Assembly: GCF_014230145.1 (NCBI RefSeq)
Contig: NZ_JACHVC010000008.1
Coordinates: 124,001 to 188,000, forward strand
Origin: Pelagicoccus albus
GTDB taxonomy: Bacteria; Verrucomicrobiota; Verrucomicrobiia; Opitutales; Opitutaceae
Direction of reading: 5' to 3'
DNA: 64,000 nt
Positions 1-8,827 of the stretch are shown here, in pieces. Under the pieces are notes generated by a model. The model worked only from the letters and a program-made list of their open reading frames with translations, was not told the DNA's origin and did no database searches. A program made the translations under genes and the position numbers. How positions within the stretch are numbered: the first letter of the stretch is position 1; every line of letters starts with the position of its first letter.

Positions 1-508
1 TCACGCCAAGCCTCTTGCTCGCGTAAGCGGCGTTTTCCGGAGATGGATTTTGAGCGGCTCCGACCATAGCTGAGTCGGTTGCCCACCAGCGCACATCGCA
101 TGTTCGCTCGAAAAGGTTTCTATCGATCAAGTCTATGTTGACCAGGGCCATGTCGGAAAGGCGTACGCCTCGCACGTTATTGGCCATGACTTCGCTGATT
201 CCCTCGAGTTGGTTGACGGCGGTCTTGGTTTCCAGATCCATCCGCTTCGCCACTTGTTCGGTGTGTTTGGAAAGGGTGCGCATCTCAGAGGCTACGACAG
301 AAAAGGAGGCTCCCACTGAGCCGGCTCTAGCGGCTTCCACTTGAGCGTTCAGGGAGAGCAAGCGGGTCTGTAAGTTGATCGCGTCGATCTCCTTGAGGGC
401 TTGGTCGAAATTTTTGGAAATGGAGCGAGAAAGGACCCGAATCCTCTCCGGAGCGGCGTTCGTTTCCTGGTTTTGTTTGTCGGATTGGGCACTAAAGGTA
501 ACTGGCAT
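1..508 (-). CDS. Methyl-accepting chemotaxis-like protein (3' end outside window)
   Basis: The 169 visible codons run off the left edge without a stop. Residues about 45-80 carry the signalling hairpin signature of methyl-accepting proteins (LLSLNAQVEAARAGS, then FSVVASEMRTL). In full-length receptors this tip contacts CheA and CheW. The next stretch reads LIDRNLFERTCDVRWWATD, a segment I have seen in soluble MCP-like proteins that carry a sensory domain after the signalling helix. There is no signal peptide or membrane segment at the N-terminus, so a cytoplasmic receptor is likely. The ATG at 508 is preceded by a strong AAGGGGG ribosome site. The signalling domain is clear. The ligand and the C-terminal half cannot be seen. 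Confidence 0.8.
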   Translation of the reverse strand, partial: MPVTFSAQSDKQNQETNAAPERIRVLSRSISKNFDQALKEIDAINLQTRLLSLNAQVEAARAGSVGASFSVVASEMRTLSKHTEQVAKRMDLETKTAVNQLEGISEVMANNVRGVRLSDMALVNIDLIDRNLFERTCDVRWWATDSAMVGAAQNPSPENAAYASKRLGV

Positions 509-658
509 GATTCCCCCTTAATCGGTTCCTCAATCCTCGATTTTAGGTTCTATTAACAATTTCTTTGGGGAGTTTACCTTATTTCTCCAGAGAATGAGCA
601 AAATTAACTTAATGCATGAAAACTGTTCACTTGAGAGCGTTTCGGGGCGAACCTGAGC

Positions 659-1654
659 TCATTTCCCTTTAATCATTTTGAGGAAATTGCGTTTTTGCGT
701 CTCTGAAATTTGTCGTCTTGTTTCGAAAGAGAGGTGACCGGTTTCTGTCGTCTCTTGCAGATGGATGCCCCAGAGTGGCGAAATCGAATTCGGAAGTGGC
801 GAGTAGCGAATATCGATTAGGAAATTTGGCTCTGATGGAGAATAGGCTACGAACCCCTCCGAGAAATGGTCGAAACGCTCGATGTCCTCCAATGCTGTTT
901 CGCTCAGTTCCAGCTCGTGTGCTTCCGCTGAAAAGGCGGGTGCCGAGTCGCCGAGATAGATTTGATTGTCCGAAAAGGTCCCCAGCCGGAGTGCGTCCAC
1001 GTAGAAGGTTCCTCCGCACTCATAGACGCTCCGCCAGAGGATTAAGTTGGCCAAAGAGGGCTTAACCGCTCGGAGCGTGGAGGCATCGTGTCCTCGGCTT
1101 TCCATCAGCTGGCTTTGGTAGCTTTGGGCTCGAAAGTTTTGTGTGGTTCCGAGGGCGAAGTAGAACAAGGCGAAGAGACCTGCGACCTTCGCGAGGATTT
1201 GTTTTTGTTTCCAGAGGCAGACTACGAGGAGGACAAGCAGAGGGAGGGTAAAAATTGGGTCCACCACCGATATGATGTTCCAAGCCACTCGTGATGTTGA
1301 AAAGGGAAGAAGCAACTGAGTGCCATAGCTCGTGCAGGCGTCCAAGAGACCGGATGTTGCGTACCCGAGGAAGGAGTACAGGTAGAGGGTTGCGAATGAT
1401 AGTCTCTTGGGAAGAAAAAGAAATAGGAAGCCGGAGACGAGTAGTGCCCCGAACGGTATGAAAGCCAGCGCGTGGGAAAAATGGCGATGGTACTCAATGT
1501 TGAGCAAAGGATCCTCGCCGGAAGATATCAGGATGTCTAGGTCGGCAGCCATCCCCCCGATCGCTCCTGCCAAGGCCGCGACTCGCAAGTTTTTGGGAGG
1601 GGAAAGACTGAGGGCTGCGATTGCTCCCACGACTCCTTGGCTGATCGGGTCCAT
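659..1654 (-). CDS. YdjM/DUF457-type membrane-bound metal-dependent hydrolase
   Basis: A 331-residue protein beginning MDPISQGVVGA, with the spaced acidic and histidine residues of the YdjM/DUF457 family: GGMAADLDIL near residue 35 and EYHRHFSHAL near residue 54, probable metal ligands. About five hydrophobic segments fill residues 5-170. The C-terminal half is soluble and ends in a basic tail. E. coli YdjM is LexA-regulated, but no SOS box was recognised here. The substrate of the family is not established. The gene stands alone on the minus strand, followed by the chemotaxis-like gene after about 150 bp and preceded by the terminator of the spondin-domain gene. Confidence 0.8.
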   Translation of the reverse strand: MDPISQGVVGAIAALSLSPPKNLRVAALAGAIGGMAADLDILISSGEDPLLNIEYHRHFSHALAFIPFGALLVSGFLFLFLPKRLSFATLYLYSFLGYATSGLLDACTSYGTQLLLPFSTSRVAWNIISVVDPIFTLPLLVLLVVCLWKQKQILAKVAGLFALFYFALGTTQNFRAQSYQSQLMESRGHDASTLRAVKPSLANLILWRSVYECGGTFYVDALRLGTFSDNQIYLGDSAPAFSAEAHELELSETALEDIERFDHFSEGFVAYSPSEPNFLIDIRYSPLPNSISPLWGIHLQETTETGHLSFETRRQISETQKRNFLKMIKGK

Positions 1655-1714
1655 CGATCGGCGACAATGCTTGAATTGAAGGGCGAGGGAACCCCAAAGT
1701 TTGATAAATTCTAC

Positions 1715-1746
1715 AAGAAAACGGCGACCCGGTTAAGGGTCGCCGT
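1715..1746 (-). terminator. Rho-independent terminator of the spondin-domain gene
   Basis: A perfect 10-bp stem (ACGGCGACCC with GGGTCGCCGT) and a 6-nt loop. On the minus strand it is followed by a TTTTCTT tract. It lies 26 bp past the stop of the gene at 1772-2602. Confidence 0.85.
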
Positions 1747-1771
1747 CAGGTGATGAGAGCGTTCAGGATGT

Positions 1772-2602
1772 CTAAGCCTTTTCCTGTCCCATCCTTCGCT
1801 TTGAGACGAAGCCAAATCCGACCAATGCGATCGCTCCCATAAAACCGATATATTGGGTAGAGTCTGGAACCTGTTGCACAGAGATTCGAGCCAGTGAATC
1901 ATGTGTGGACAGGTAATCCGAAAGATTTGTGCCGGTGGCGAGGGCAGCTCCTTGGAATCCGTCTAGACCCGCTTGACCGAGCAGGCTGATGGGACTCATC
2001 GTATCGGTGCTGATGCCGCCTAGCGGAGAGAGAGGTGCCCCCATCAAGTCGTTAAGTTCGGTCCCTGCGTCCCAGATGTTAGCCCCAAATAGGTCGAAGC
2101 TCAGATCCATATTCAAATTTCCGTATCCATCGAACAACTCTATCCCCATTGGGTCTTCGTTGCCAATGAAGATGTCGTTGGAGGGGACGACCATGGATGC
2201 GAAGCTCAGGTAGCGGTTGAGAGTCGCGTCCAGATCTATGCGAAAGCTCGCGCTTTCTCCCGGAGCGAAGAGAACACCCGGAGGGGCTCCACTTCCATCC
2301 TGAAGAAGGACATGATGTTTGGAACCGGCGACTCCCATAATGTCGGAGGCGAGTCCGCTTGCGTCTCCACCCTCGGCTAGGGATTCGATAGATGAAGAGG
2401 CATATGAACCGGAATCAAAGGTATCAAAGGATCCGTCGTGGAATCCGAAAAATACTGGGGTGAACCAGAGTCCATCATGGCTTCCTATATTTTCGACAGT
2501 GACTTGTACCGTTACAGCGTGGGCATTGACTGCAGCAAGGCAGGCAAGTGCAGCGACGCCACGAAGAGCGAAGCGTTTAAGGGAACGTGTTTGAGTGTGC
2601 AT
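1772..2602 (-). CDS. Secreted spondin-N-like domain protein with VPDSG-CTERM-type sorting tail
   Basis: The 276-residue product has an N-terminal signal peptide (SLKRFALRGVAALACLAA, cleavage after about residue 29). A central domain starts VTVQVTVENIG and contains WFTPVFFGFHDGSFDTF, the pattern of bacterial spondin-N domains. The C-terminus is VPDSTQYIGFMG, then a hydrophobic stretch and a basic KRR cluster. This resembles the VPDSG-CTERM / PEP-CTERM sorting signals common in Verrucomicrobiota, with T in place of the usual G. The protein is therefore probably exported and processed by an exosortase-like enzyme. The gene is monocistronic, with its own terminator. The role is unknown; adhesion or envelope display is inference. 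Confidence 0.75.
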   Translation of the reverse strand: MHTQTRSLKRFALRGVAALACLAAVNAHAVTVQVTVENIGSHDGLWFTPVFFGFHDGSFDTFDSGSYASSSIESLAEGGDASGLASDIMGVAGSKHHVLLQDGSGAPPGVLFAPGESASFRIDLDATLNRYLSFASMVVPSNDIFIGNEDPMGIELFDGYGNLNMDLSFDLFGANIWDAGTELNDLMGAPLSPLGGISTDTMSPISLLGQAGLDGFQGAALATGTNLSDYLSTHDSLARISVQQVPDSTQYIGFMGAIALVGFGFVSKRRMGQEKA

Positions 2603-2762
2603 TTTTGTTTCTGAGACAGTTATGTTTCAGATCGATCTAGGAGGGCTTCTTTGCCCGGCGCCGATTAAGAGAACGTGCGGGTTCGTAGATTATTCCCAAA
2701 AAAATGCGCATAATTCTCCCTTGGCTGCAGGAAGCGCTCACAGTGCCTCTTTTTTGGAAGCC

Positions 2763-3725
2763 CTATCGGATAGAGGAATCGCTGAGCAGCGAGAGTTGCT
2801 CAAGGATTTCCAAGCCGCGGAGTTTCGACTTCCAGATTTTTGGAATGCCGGTATTGCCATGTCGGATACCGGCGATTCCGCCGGCGATGGCAGCGGTGGT
2901 ATCCGTGTCGTTCCCAAAGGAAATAGCTCGTTTAATTATCGATTCGAAATCCTTTTCGAGACAAGCCCTTCGAGCAGAATGAAGAGAGTCGACTACGTAG
3001 CCGGTACCAGTTCCACATGGTTCCCGATCGGGCTGAATCTGTTCTTTTAGCTCTCGCAGGCTCTGCGGGTCGAATTGATAGATTTCTTTGAGCGTCGCGG
3101 TCGCCTCGCTCCAGGCATCATCATAGCCTTGGAGCTCTCTTCTGACCCACAGGCAATAGAGAGCGCAGCATACTTGAGAGCGTGTGTGTCCGTGGGTCAG
3201 CCTTGATTGCCGGTGGGCATCCACTACTAAGGCGATGTCATTTCCATTGTGGAGTAAGGCGAGGGGTAGGCATCGCATGAGGGATCCATTCCCGTTGTTT
3301 CTCTCGCCTCGCATGCCCGAGTTACTCGTGGTCATACCCTTCTTAAGCCGAGAAATGGAAACGCTCGTTTGGTTTCCTATATCGAAAACGTAGTTGTCTA
3401 CCGCCATGTATCCTTCGTCGTGCCAGCGTAGCAGTCGACTCGCGAAATCATGCGGGTGATAGTGACCGCAACTAACAAGGGAAGTATATAGGCAAAGAGC
3501 CTGAGCTCCGTCGTCCGACCAGGTTCCCAATGGCACGTGAGAATATGAACGCAGGAATCCTTTGGGAGGAAACATATCCAATTCCTCGAAGGGCGGTAGC
3601 TCCTCCGGCCGCCGGAACTCGTAGGGTACTCCACAGGCATCTCCGATCAGTAAGCCAAGCATACCGTCTCTTATTTGCTCTGTAGAGGCTCGATGCGTAT
3701 TCATCGTTTGGATTCCCGCAATCAT
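2763..3725 (-). CDS. draG: ADP-ribosyl-[dinitrogen reductase] glycohydrolase DraG
   Basis: DraG removes ADP-ribose from the modified arginine of NifH and so reactivates nitrogenase. The 320-residue protein shows the ADP-ribosylglycohydrolase signatures: GLLIGDACGVPYEF near residue 26, GTWSDDGAQ near 68 and GNDTDTTAAIAGG near 272, the last two carrying the aspartates that bind the two metal ions. It starts immediately after the draT stop (TAG then ATG), with an AAAGGAG sequence about 14 nt upstream, so translational coupling with draT is likely. An alternative start is seven codons in. The general family also acts on other substrates, but adjacency to draT and to the nif cluster supports DraG. 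Confidence 0.9.
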   Translation of the reverse strand: MIAGIQTMNTHRASTEQIRDGMLGLLIGDACGVPYEFRRPEELPPFEELDMFPPKGFLRSYSHVPLGTWSDDGAQALCLYTSLVSCGHYHPHDFASRLLRWHDEGYMAVDNYVFDIGNQTSVSISRLKKGMTTSNSGMRGERNNGNGSLMRCLPLALLHNGNDIALVVDAHRQSRLTHGHTRSQVCCALYCLWVRRELQGYDDAWSEATATLKEIYQFDPQSLRELKEQIQPDREPCGTGTGYVVDSLHSARRACLEKDFESIIKRAISFGNDTDTTAAIAGGIAGIRHGNTGIPKIWKSKLRGLEILEQLSLLSDSSIR

Positions 3726-4544
3726 CTAGTAGAGTAGCTCCTTTACCCAATAGTCACCGCCAATAACCAAGTATTCGTCCTCGCCAGTGAGCAGGCTGCT
3801 CGGCAGCAATCCACTGAAAAATACGATCTTTGAAATGGCGCAGGTCGCCTTCCAAACCGAGGAGCCAAATTCCCAAGCTTTTTCCCGATCTGAGGTGAAG
3901 GAAACGAGATTGTTTAGGCGTATGCATTTTTCGCGTTTTTCGCCGGTGGCGATCAAAGGGTGCTCTTCCGGGTCATTTGTGCCACGGTAGAGTACCAAGG
4001 TTTTGGTTTCCGGCATGCGGCGCCTGTATTCGTATTGACAGTACTCGTACAGAATATCCAGTTGTGAGTAGATCGCGTTGGTGCGGGAACTTCCTTTCAT
4101 CCGATCTCTCGCGAAGCGATTGTCCTCTTCGCCCTGTACTCGCTTTAAGATACCTTTGTGATAGGTTGCCAAAACGCCGAATCGGCTTTCTACCCAGCTT
4201 TTTAGAACGGCGCCTTCGATCCCGTTGCTGTCCACTTGCCAGCCGTTAAGAAAACGAAGGTAGCTATTTCGCAGACTGCTTCGAGCGTTGCCCGTGTATT
4301 CAGCCCATTGATGCAGGGCGAATTTCACGTTGAGGTATTCATGGAAGATGCGTCCTCTTTTAGCGCTGTCATCTTCTTGGTCGAGTTTACGAAATAGGTC
4401 GCGGTTGGAACGCTGTGTTCCGGAAATGCTCAACGGCCTTGGTTCCAGGTTGAACGTATCCGATGCGATTACCCAAGGTGGCAAATCACAGTGATTGAAG
4501 GCTACTACTCCTGAGGGTTGTTCTTTGGTTTCGACTGAATTCAA
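3726..4544 (-). CDS. draT: NAD+-dinitrogen-reductase ADP-ribosyltransferase DraT
   Basis: DraT transfers ADP-ribose from NAD+ to one arginine of NifH when ammonium or darkness/energy stress signals arrive, inactivating it. The 272-residue product has the family features: FNHCDLPPWVIAS near the N-terminus, FHEYLNVKFALHQW, then SYLRFLNGWQVDSNGIEGA and WVESRFG, and a probable NAD-binding LVLYRGTND segment near residue 185. The target arginine is present in this NifH. The gene lies after the nifJ terminator, so draTG is probably a separate unit. Its promoter must lie within the 83 bp up to nifJ, or the pair depends on read-through. Confidence 0.92.
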   Translation of the reverse strand: MNSVETKEQPSGVVAFNHCDLPPWVIASDTFNLEPRPLSISGTQRSNRDLFRKLDQEDDSAKRGRIFHEYLNVKFALHQWAEYTGNARSSLRNSYLRFLNGWQVDSNGIEGAVLKSWVESRFGVLATYHKGILKRVQGEEDNRFARDRMKGSSRTNAIYSQLDILYEYCQYEYRRRMPETKTLVLYRGTNDPEEHPLIATGEKREKCIRLNNLVSFTSDREKAWEFGSSVWKATCAISKIVFFSGLLPSSLLTGEDEYLVIGGDYWVKELLY

Positions 4545-4571
4545 CGAGGTCCGATTTTGCCAAGGGATTTA

Positions 4572-4608
4572 AAATAAGAGGATCGGTCCCCGCTAGGAGA
4601 CCGATCCT
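4572..4608 (-). terminator. Rho-independent terminator after nifJ
   Basis: A perfect 10-bp stem (AGGATCGGTC with GACCGATCCT) with a 10-nt loop. On the minus strand it is followed by CTTATTTTAAA. It closes the long nif transcript and separates it from draTG. Confidence 0.75.
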
Positions 4609-4627
4609 GAGATTGGGTTACTCTAGC

Positions 4628-7600
4628 TTAGCCCCAGCCGTCGTCATCGTCGTCGTCATCCTCCATGCCCGCTGCTGCGAGGGCTTCGAGGCGATTCCAA
4701 CGAGCGTCGACTTGGGCCTGTGCTCTTTCCAGTAAGGCGCTGGCCCGTTCTGGATTGGACCGCTCGAGAGACTTGAATCGGTTTTCTGCCCGCATGAAGT
4801 CCGCCACAGGAACACTAGGCGTAAAGGAATCTAGCCGGAAGACTGGAAGCTCCGTATCCGCATTTCTTGGATCGAAGCGGTAGAGAGGCCAGTATCCGCT
4901 GTTGACTGCTGTTTTCTGGCGATCTGGTCCGAAGGATAGGTCAATGCCGTGAGCGAGACATGGTCCGTAGGCGATGACCAAGGAAGGACCATCGTAGCTT
5001 TCGGCTTCGCGAAGAACCTCGAGCGTTTGTTGCTCATTGGCACCCATAGCGATCTGGGCCACATAGATGCCTCCGTAGCTCATTGCTATCTGGCCGAGGT
5101 CCTTTTTGGGGAGTTCCTTACCCTTGGATGCGAATTTCGCCTGAGCTCCGATAGGAGTTGCCTTACTTGATTGTCCACCCGTGTTTGAATACACTTCCGT
5201 ATCCAGAACAAGGATGTTCACGTTATTACCGCTGGCCAGCACGTGGTCGAGTCCTCCGAATCCGATATCGTAGGCCCAACCATCTCCACCGACGATCCAG
5301 GTGCTCTTCTCGACCAAGTAGTCAAGGCGCTGCAACAGGCGTGTGCTTTGCGATCCTTTGAGCTCCTTCAAGCGGGAACGAATTCCTTCGAGGGCTTCGC
5401 GTTTCTCGCTTACCTTGCTCTTGTCCAACGCGAGGAAGCTGGAAACTTGTTCCTCGCCAATTTCCTTGCTGAGGTTTTGCAGCAGTGTGCGTGCGGTCTC
5501 GCTGCGCCATTTGGCGGATAGGTGCAGACCCAGTCCGAACTCCGCGTTGTCTTCGAAGAGCGAGTTGGCCCAAGCGGGTCCACGGCCGTTCGAGTCGGAG
5601 CAGTAAGGTGTAGTTGGCAAGTTGCCTCCGTAGATGGAAGAACATCCAGTCGCGTTGGCCATGAGTAGTCTGTCACCAAAGAGTTGAGACAGAAGTCTGA
5701 CATATGGCGTTTGCGTACAACCCGAGCAAGCTCCCGAGAACTCAAACAATGGTTGTTTGAGGGAGATGCTTTTGGCGCTCGCTTTGGAGGTATCGATCTC
5801 GGTTTCCTTGATGCCTTGGAAGAAGGTGAGGCTTTCCTTTTCGCGGTCGAGGATCGGAGCGAGTGGCTCCATTTCGATTGCCTTGCGACCTTCGGCATTC
5901 GTTGCAGGACAGAGTTCGACACATGCGTTACAGCCGGTGCAATCCTGAGGGTACACCTGGATGGTGAAGGCTTTGCCTGCAGCATTCGGGCCTTTGAATG
6001 GAACACTCTTGAATCCTTCTGGAGCAGAAACGAGTTCGCTTTCGTCGTAAGCCTTGGGGCGAATGGCGGCATGAGGGCAGAACAAGCTACACTTGTTACA
6101 CTGCGTACAGGTTTCCGCGTCCCAAACGGGTACTTGGGTGGCGATGCTGCGCTTCTCGTATTGGGAAGTGGCAGATGGCCACACGCCGCCGGCGGGAAGA
6201 GCGCTGACTGGAAGCAGATCTCCTTGGCCAGCCAGGAGGCGAGCCGTGACGCGCTTTACGAAGTCAGGCGCCGAGTTTGGTACCCACTCTACAGCTACAG
6301 GGCTTGAGGTCGTTTCAGATGGGACTTCAACTTCCTTGAGGAAGGCGAGAGCTGCATCTACCGCGGCACAGTTCATATCGACGATCTTAGGACCTTTGCG
6401 TCCGTAAGTCTTTTCGATAGCGGCTTTGATTCTGCCGATGGCGTCTTCAGTTTCCAGTACGTCACTCAAGGCGAAGAAGCACACCTGCATGATGGTGTTG
6501 ATTCTGCGGCCCATTCCGGTTTCGCCAGCAACCTTGTAGGCGTCGATCACATAGAGCTTGTTCTGCTTTTTGATCAAGGTGTCTTGCACTTCGTAAGGCA
6601 AAGATTCCCAAACTTCCTCGGCGGGTACGGAGGTGTTTATGAGGAACGTTCCGCCATTCGCGATCTTGCTGAGCATTTCAACACGACCAAGGAACTGCGG
6701 CTGGTGGCAACCTACGAAGTTTGCCTCTTCTACGAGGTATGGCGCTTTGATTGGGTTTTCACCGAAACGCAGGTGAGAAGTGGTGAGTCCACCAGATTTC
6801 TTGGAATCGTATACGAAGTAAGCCTGCGTGTAGAGTTCTGTCGCTTCGCCGATGATCTTGATCGTGTTTTTGTTTGCTCCTACCGTTCCGTCGGAACCGA
6901 GTCCGAAGAACATGGCAGACTGAGCGGATTCGATCTGGATGGTAAAGTTTTCGTCCCAATCCAAAGATTGGTGTGTAACATCATCACGGATACCGATGGT
7001 GAAGTGATCCTTCGGGCTCTCAGCGGATAGGTTGTCAAAAACAGCCTTTACCATGGCCGGAGTGAACTCCTTGGAGCCGATGCCGTAACGTCCGCCCACA
7101 ACGGCTGGGTCGTTTGGCAAGCAATTGTTGAGGCAGCTGCTCGCTTTGCGCAGGGCTAGGGATACGTCGAGGTAAAGAGGTTCTCCGATGGAGCCTGGCT
7201 CCTTGGTACGGTCTAGTACCGCTACAGATTTGACCGTTTTGGGAAGGGTGTGGATGAACGCCTTTGTATTGAAGGGACGGTAGAGGCGAACAGCGACCAC
7301 GCCGTATTTGGTGCCTTCGTTCTTATTGAGGTACTCTGCAGTTTCGGCAGCTGTTTCCACGCCGGAGCCCATCATTACGATTACCTTCTCCGCTTCGGGA
7401 TCGCCGTAATAGTCGAAGATATTGTAGGAGCGTCCAGTCTTGGCTGCGAAAGTATCCATGGCGGACTGAACGATGCCAGGGACTTCCTTGTAGTAGCTGT
7501 TAACCGCTTCTCTCGCTTGGAAGTATGTATCCGGATTTTGGGCAGTGCCGCGTACCGATGGAGCGTCAGGAGTGAGAGCTCTTTGGTAGTACTCGTCCAA

Positions 7601-8215
7601 TGCTTTGTCATCGATCATAGAGAGCAGGGTATCGTCCTGCAGGTACTCAAGTGAGTTGATCTCGTGCGAGGTCCGGAATCCGTCGAAGAAGTGGATGAAT
7701 GGAACGCGGCTGTTTAGAGTTGCGATGTGGGAGATCGCTGCGAGGTCCTGGGCTTCCTGCACCGAATTGGAGGCCAGCATGGCGAATCCAGTTTGGCGGC
7801 AAGCCATTACGTCGCTATGGTCACCGAAGATTGAGAGGGCGCTAGTCGCTATGGCGCGAGCAGATACATGGATGACGCTTGGAGTAAGTTCTCCGGCCAT
7901 CTTGTACATGTTCGGGATCATCAGGAGAAGACCTTGCGAAGCGGTGAAAGTAGTGCTCAAGGCGCCGCCCATGGTGATACCATGCATGGTACCTGCCACG
8001 CCGCCTTCACTTTGCATCTGGGAAACTTGGGGGATTTCGTTCCAGAGATTCGGTTTCGACTGGGCCGACCATTCGTCGCAGAGCTCCGCCATAGAGGTCG
8101 AGGGCGTAATCGGGTAGATCGAAATTAGTTCGCTCATTCGGTAAGCTACCGAGGCGACTGCTTCGTTAGCGTCTCGCGTTATGCGAGGTGATTTTGGTGC
8201 GGGAGTTGCGATCAT
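4628..8215 (-). CDS. nifJ: Pyruvate:flavodoxin/ferredoxin oxidoreductase NifJ
   Basis: NifJ oxidises pyruvate to acetyl-CoA and CO2 and passes electrons to flavodoxin or ferredoxin, which feed nitrogenase reductase. At 1,195 residues it has the full single-chain length. Domain I begins with a YPITPSTSMAEL segment. Two 4Fe-4S motifs occur near residues 690 and 750 (CTQCNKCSLFC and CTGCNACVELC). The thiamine-diphosphate region is GDGWAYDIGFGG, with TEVYSNTGGQSSKATP following. A cysteine-containing ACSGCTQTPY segment fits the proximal cluster. The gene ends in a run of seven aspartates and GWG, an unusual acidic tail. It is the last nif-cluster gene, just downstream of flavodoxin, which suggests a dedicated electron route. 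Confidence 0.96.
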   Translation of the reverse strand: MIATPAPKSPRITRDANEAVASVAYRMSELISIYPITPSTSMAELCDEWSAQSKPNLWNEIPQVSQMQSEGGVAGTMHGITMGGALSTTFTASQGLLLMIPNMYKMAGELTPSVIHVSARAIATSALSIFGDHSDVMACRQTGFAMLASNSVQEAQDLAAISHIATLNSRVPFIHFFDGFRTSHEINSLEYLQDDTLLSMIDDKALDEYYQRALTPDAPSVRGTAQNPDTYFQAREAVNSYYKEVPGIVQSAMDTFAAKTGRSYNIFDYYGDPEAEKVIVMMGSGVETAAETAEYLNKNEGTKYGVVAVRLYRPFNTKAFIHTLPKTVKSVAVLDRTKEPGSIGEPLYLDVSLALRKASSCLNNCLPNDPAVVGGRYGIGSKEFTPAMVKAVFDNLSAESPKDHFTIGIRDDVTHQSLDWDENFTIQIESAQSAMFFGLGSDGTVGANKNTIKIIGEATELYTQAYFVYDSKKSGGLTTSHLRFGENPIKAPYLVEEANFVGCHQPQFLGRVEMLSKIANGGTFLINTSVPAEEVWESLPYEVQDTLIKKQNKLYVIDAYKVAGETGMGRRINTIMQVCFFALSDVLETEDAIGRIKAAIEKTYGRKGPKIVDMNCAAVDAALAFLKEVEVPSETTSSPVAVEWVPNSAPDFVKRVTARLLAGQGDLLPVSALPAGGVWPSATSQYEKRSIATQVPVWDAETCTQCNKCSLFCPHAAIRPKAYDESELVSAPEGFKSVPFKGPNAAGKAFTIQVYPQDCTGCNACVELCPATNAEGRKAIEMEPLAPILDREKESLTFFQGIKETEIDTSKASAKSISLKQPLFEFSGACSGCTQTPYVRLLSQLFGDRLLMANATGCSSIYGGNLPTTPYCSDSNGRGPAWANSLFEDNAEFGLGLHLSAKWRSETARTLLQNLSKEIGEEQVSSFLALDKSKVSEKREALEGIRSRLKELKGSQSTRLLQRLDYLVEKSTWIVGGDGWAYDIGFGGLDHVLASGNNVNILVLDTEVYSNTGGQSSKATPIGAQAKFASKGKELPKKDLGQIAMSYGGIYVAQIAMGANEQQTLEVLREAESYDGPSLVIAYGPCLAHGIDLSFGPDRQKTAVNSGYWPLYRFDPRNADTELPVFRLDSFTPSVPVADFMRAENRFKSLERSNPERASALLERAQAQVDARWNRLEALAAAGMEDDDDDDDGWG

Positions 8216-8243
8216 TGTATGAAGTAGTGGAATATTGGTGACT

Positions 8244-8263
8244 TGTCGGCCCGAAGGCCGACA
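8244..8263 (-). other. Intercistronic hairpin with UUCG tetraloop between flavodoxin and nifJ
   Basis: On the minus strand the sequence reads TGTCGGCC-TTCG-GGCCGACA, an 8-bp stem closed by the very stable cUUCGg tetraloop. No U-tract follows, so it is not an efficient intrinsic terminator. A role in mRNA processing or stability between the two genes is an inference. Confidence 0.6.
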
Positions 8264-8272
8264 GGGTAGGGA

Positions 8273-8731
8273 CTAGGCGGTTTTGCCGAAAACTCCGGCG
8301 AGCGTTTTCCAGAAACGCTTAGACCAACCGATGTAGGTAACCATGAACTCGGATCCGAGGTCGGTACGCTCGAGCAGTTTAGTGGCTCCGAGTTCAGAGA
8401 GCTTGGCGTCGACTTGCTTTCCGCATTCGCAGAAGAGCGGGTACTCGGTATCGCCCAAGGCAAGTACAGTATAGTGGAGATTGGTTAGCGCTTCCTCGCG
8501 TGCCATCAGCTTGTTGAAGGACTCGACGCACTTTGGTGGAGGAGCTCCGTCATCCCAGGTGGAGATGATGATCAGGAGAGGATTGTCGATAGAGGCGAGT
8601 TGATCGACGTCGTAGTCGGCGAAATCGAGTACTTCGATCTCGACTCCATTCTTTTCTGCTTTCTTCGCTACCTTTGCGGCGACGCCTTTGCAATTTCCAG
8701 TTTCGGTTCCGTAGATGACTGTGAGTTTCAT
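8273..8731 (-). CDS. Flavodoxin, probable electron carrier to nitrogenase
   Basis: A 152-residue single-domain flavodoxin. The FMN phosphate loop is YGTETGNCKGVA at residues 7-18, followed by STWDDGAPPP near residue 58 and LALGDTEYPLFCECGKQ near 90, which form the isoalloxazine-binding loops. The WDDG/PP pattern is closer to the MioC and sulfite-reductase flavodoxin-domain type than to classical NifF, so I do not assign nifF. It sits between nifV and nifJ in the same direction, and the likely role is to carry electrons from NifJ to NifH. Spacing to nifV is 96 bp, with a weak 5-bp stem-loop at 8773-8789. Confidence 0.88.
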   Translation of the reverse strand: MKLTVIYGTETGNCKGVAAKVAKKAEKNGVEIEVLDFADYDVDQLASIDNPLLIIISTWDDGAPPPKCVESFNKLMAREEALTNLHYTVLALGDTEYPLFCECGKQVDAKLSELGATKLLERTDLGSEFMVTYIGWSKRFWKTLAGVFGKTA

Positions 8732-8827
8732 TTGATTCGCGAGGTTAGATCTAATCTTAGAGTGATGTTTTGCCCGCTAGGCTTGCGGGAGTAAGGGATT
8801 GGCTGTGATACGGCCGTAGTTGGAAAA

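Noticed and set aside
2595-3050. 151-codon plus-strand frame between the spondin gene and draG
   Set aside because: Most of it is antisense to the draG C-terminus, and the upstream part has no coding character.
5410-6072. Frames of 220 codons (minus) and 207 codons (plus, 5684-6307) within nifJ
   Set aside because: Both are alternative readings of the nifJ iron-sulphur and thiamine regions, without a ribosome site or a recognised motif.
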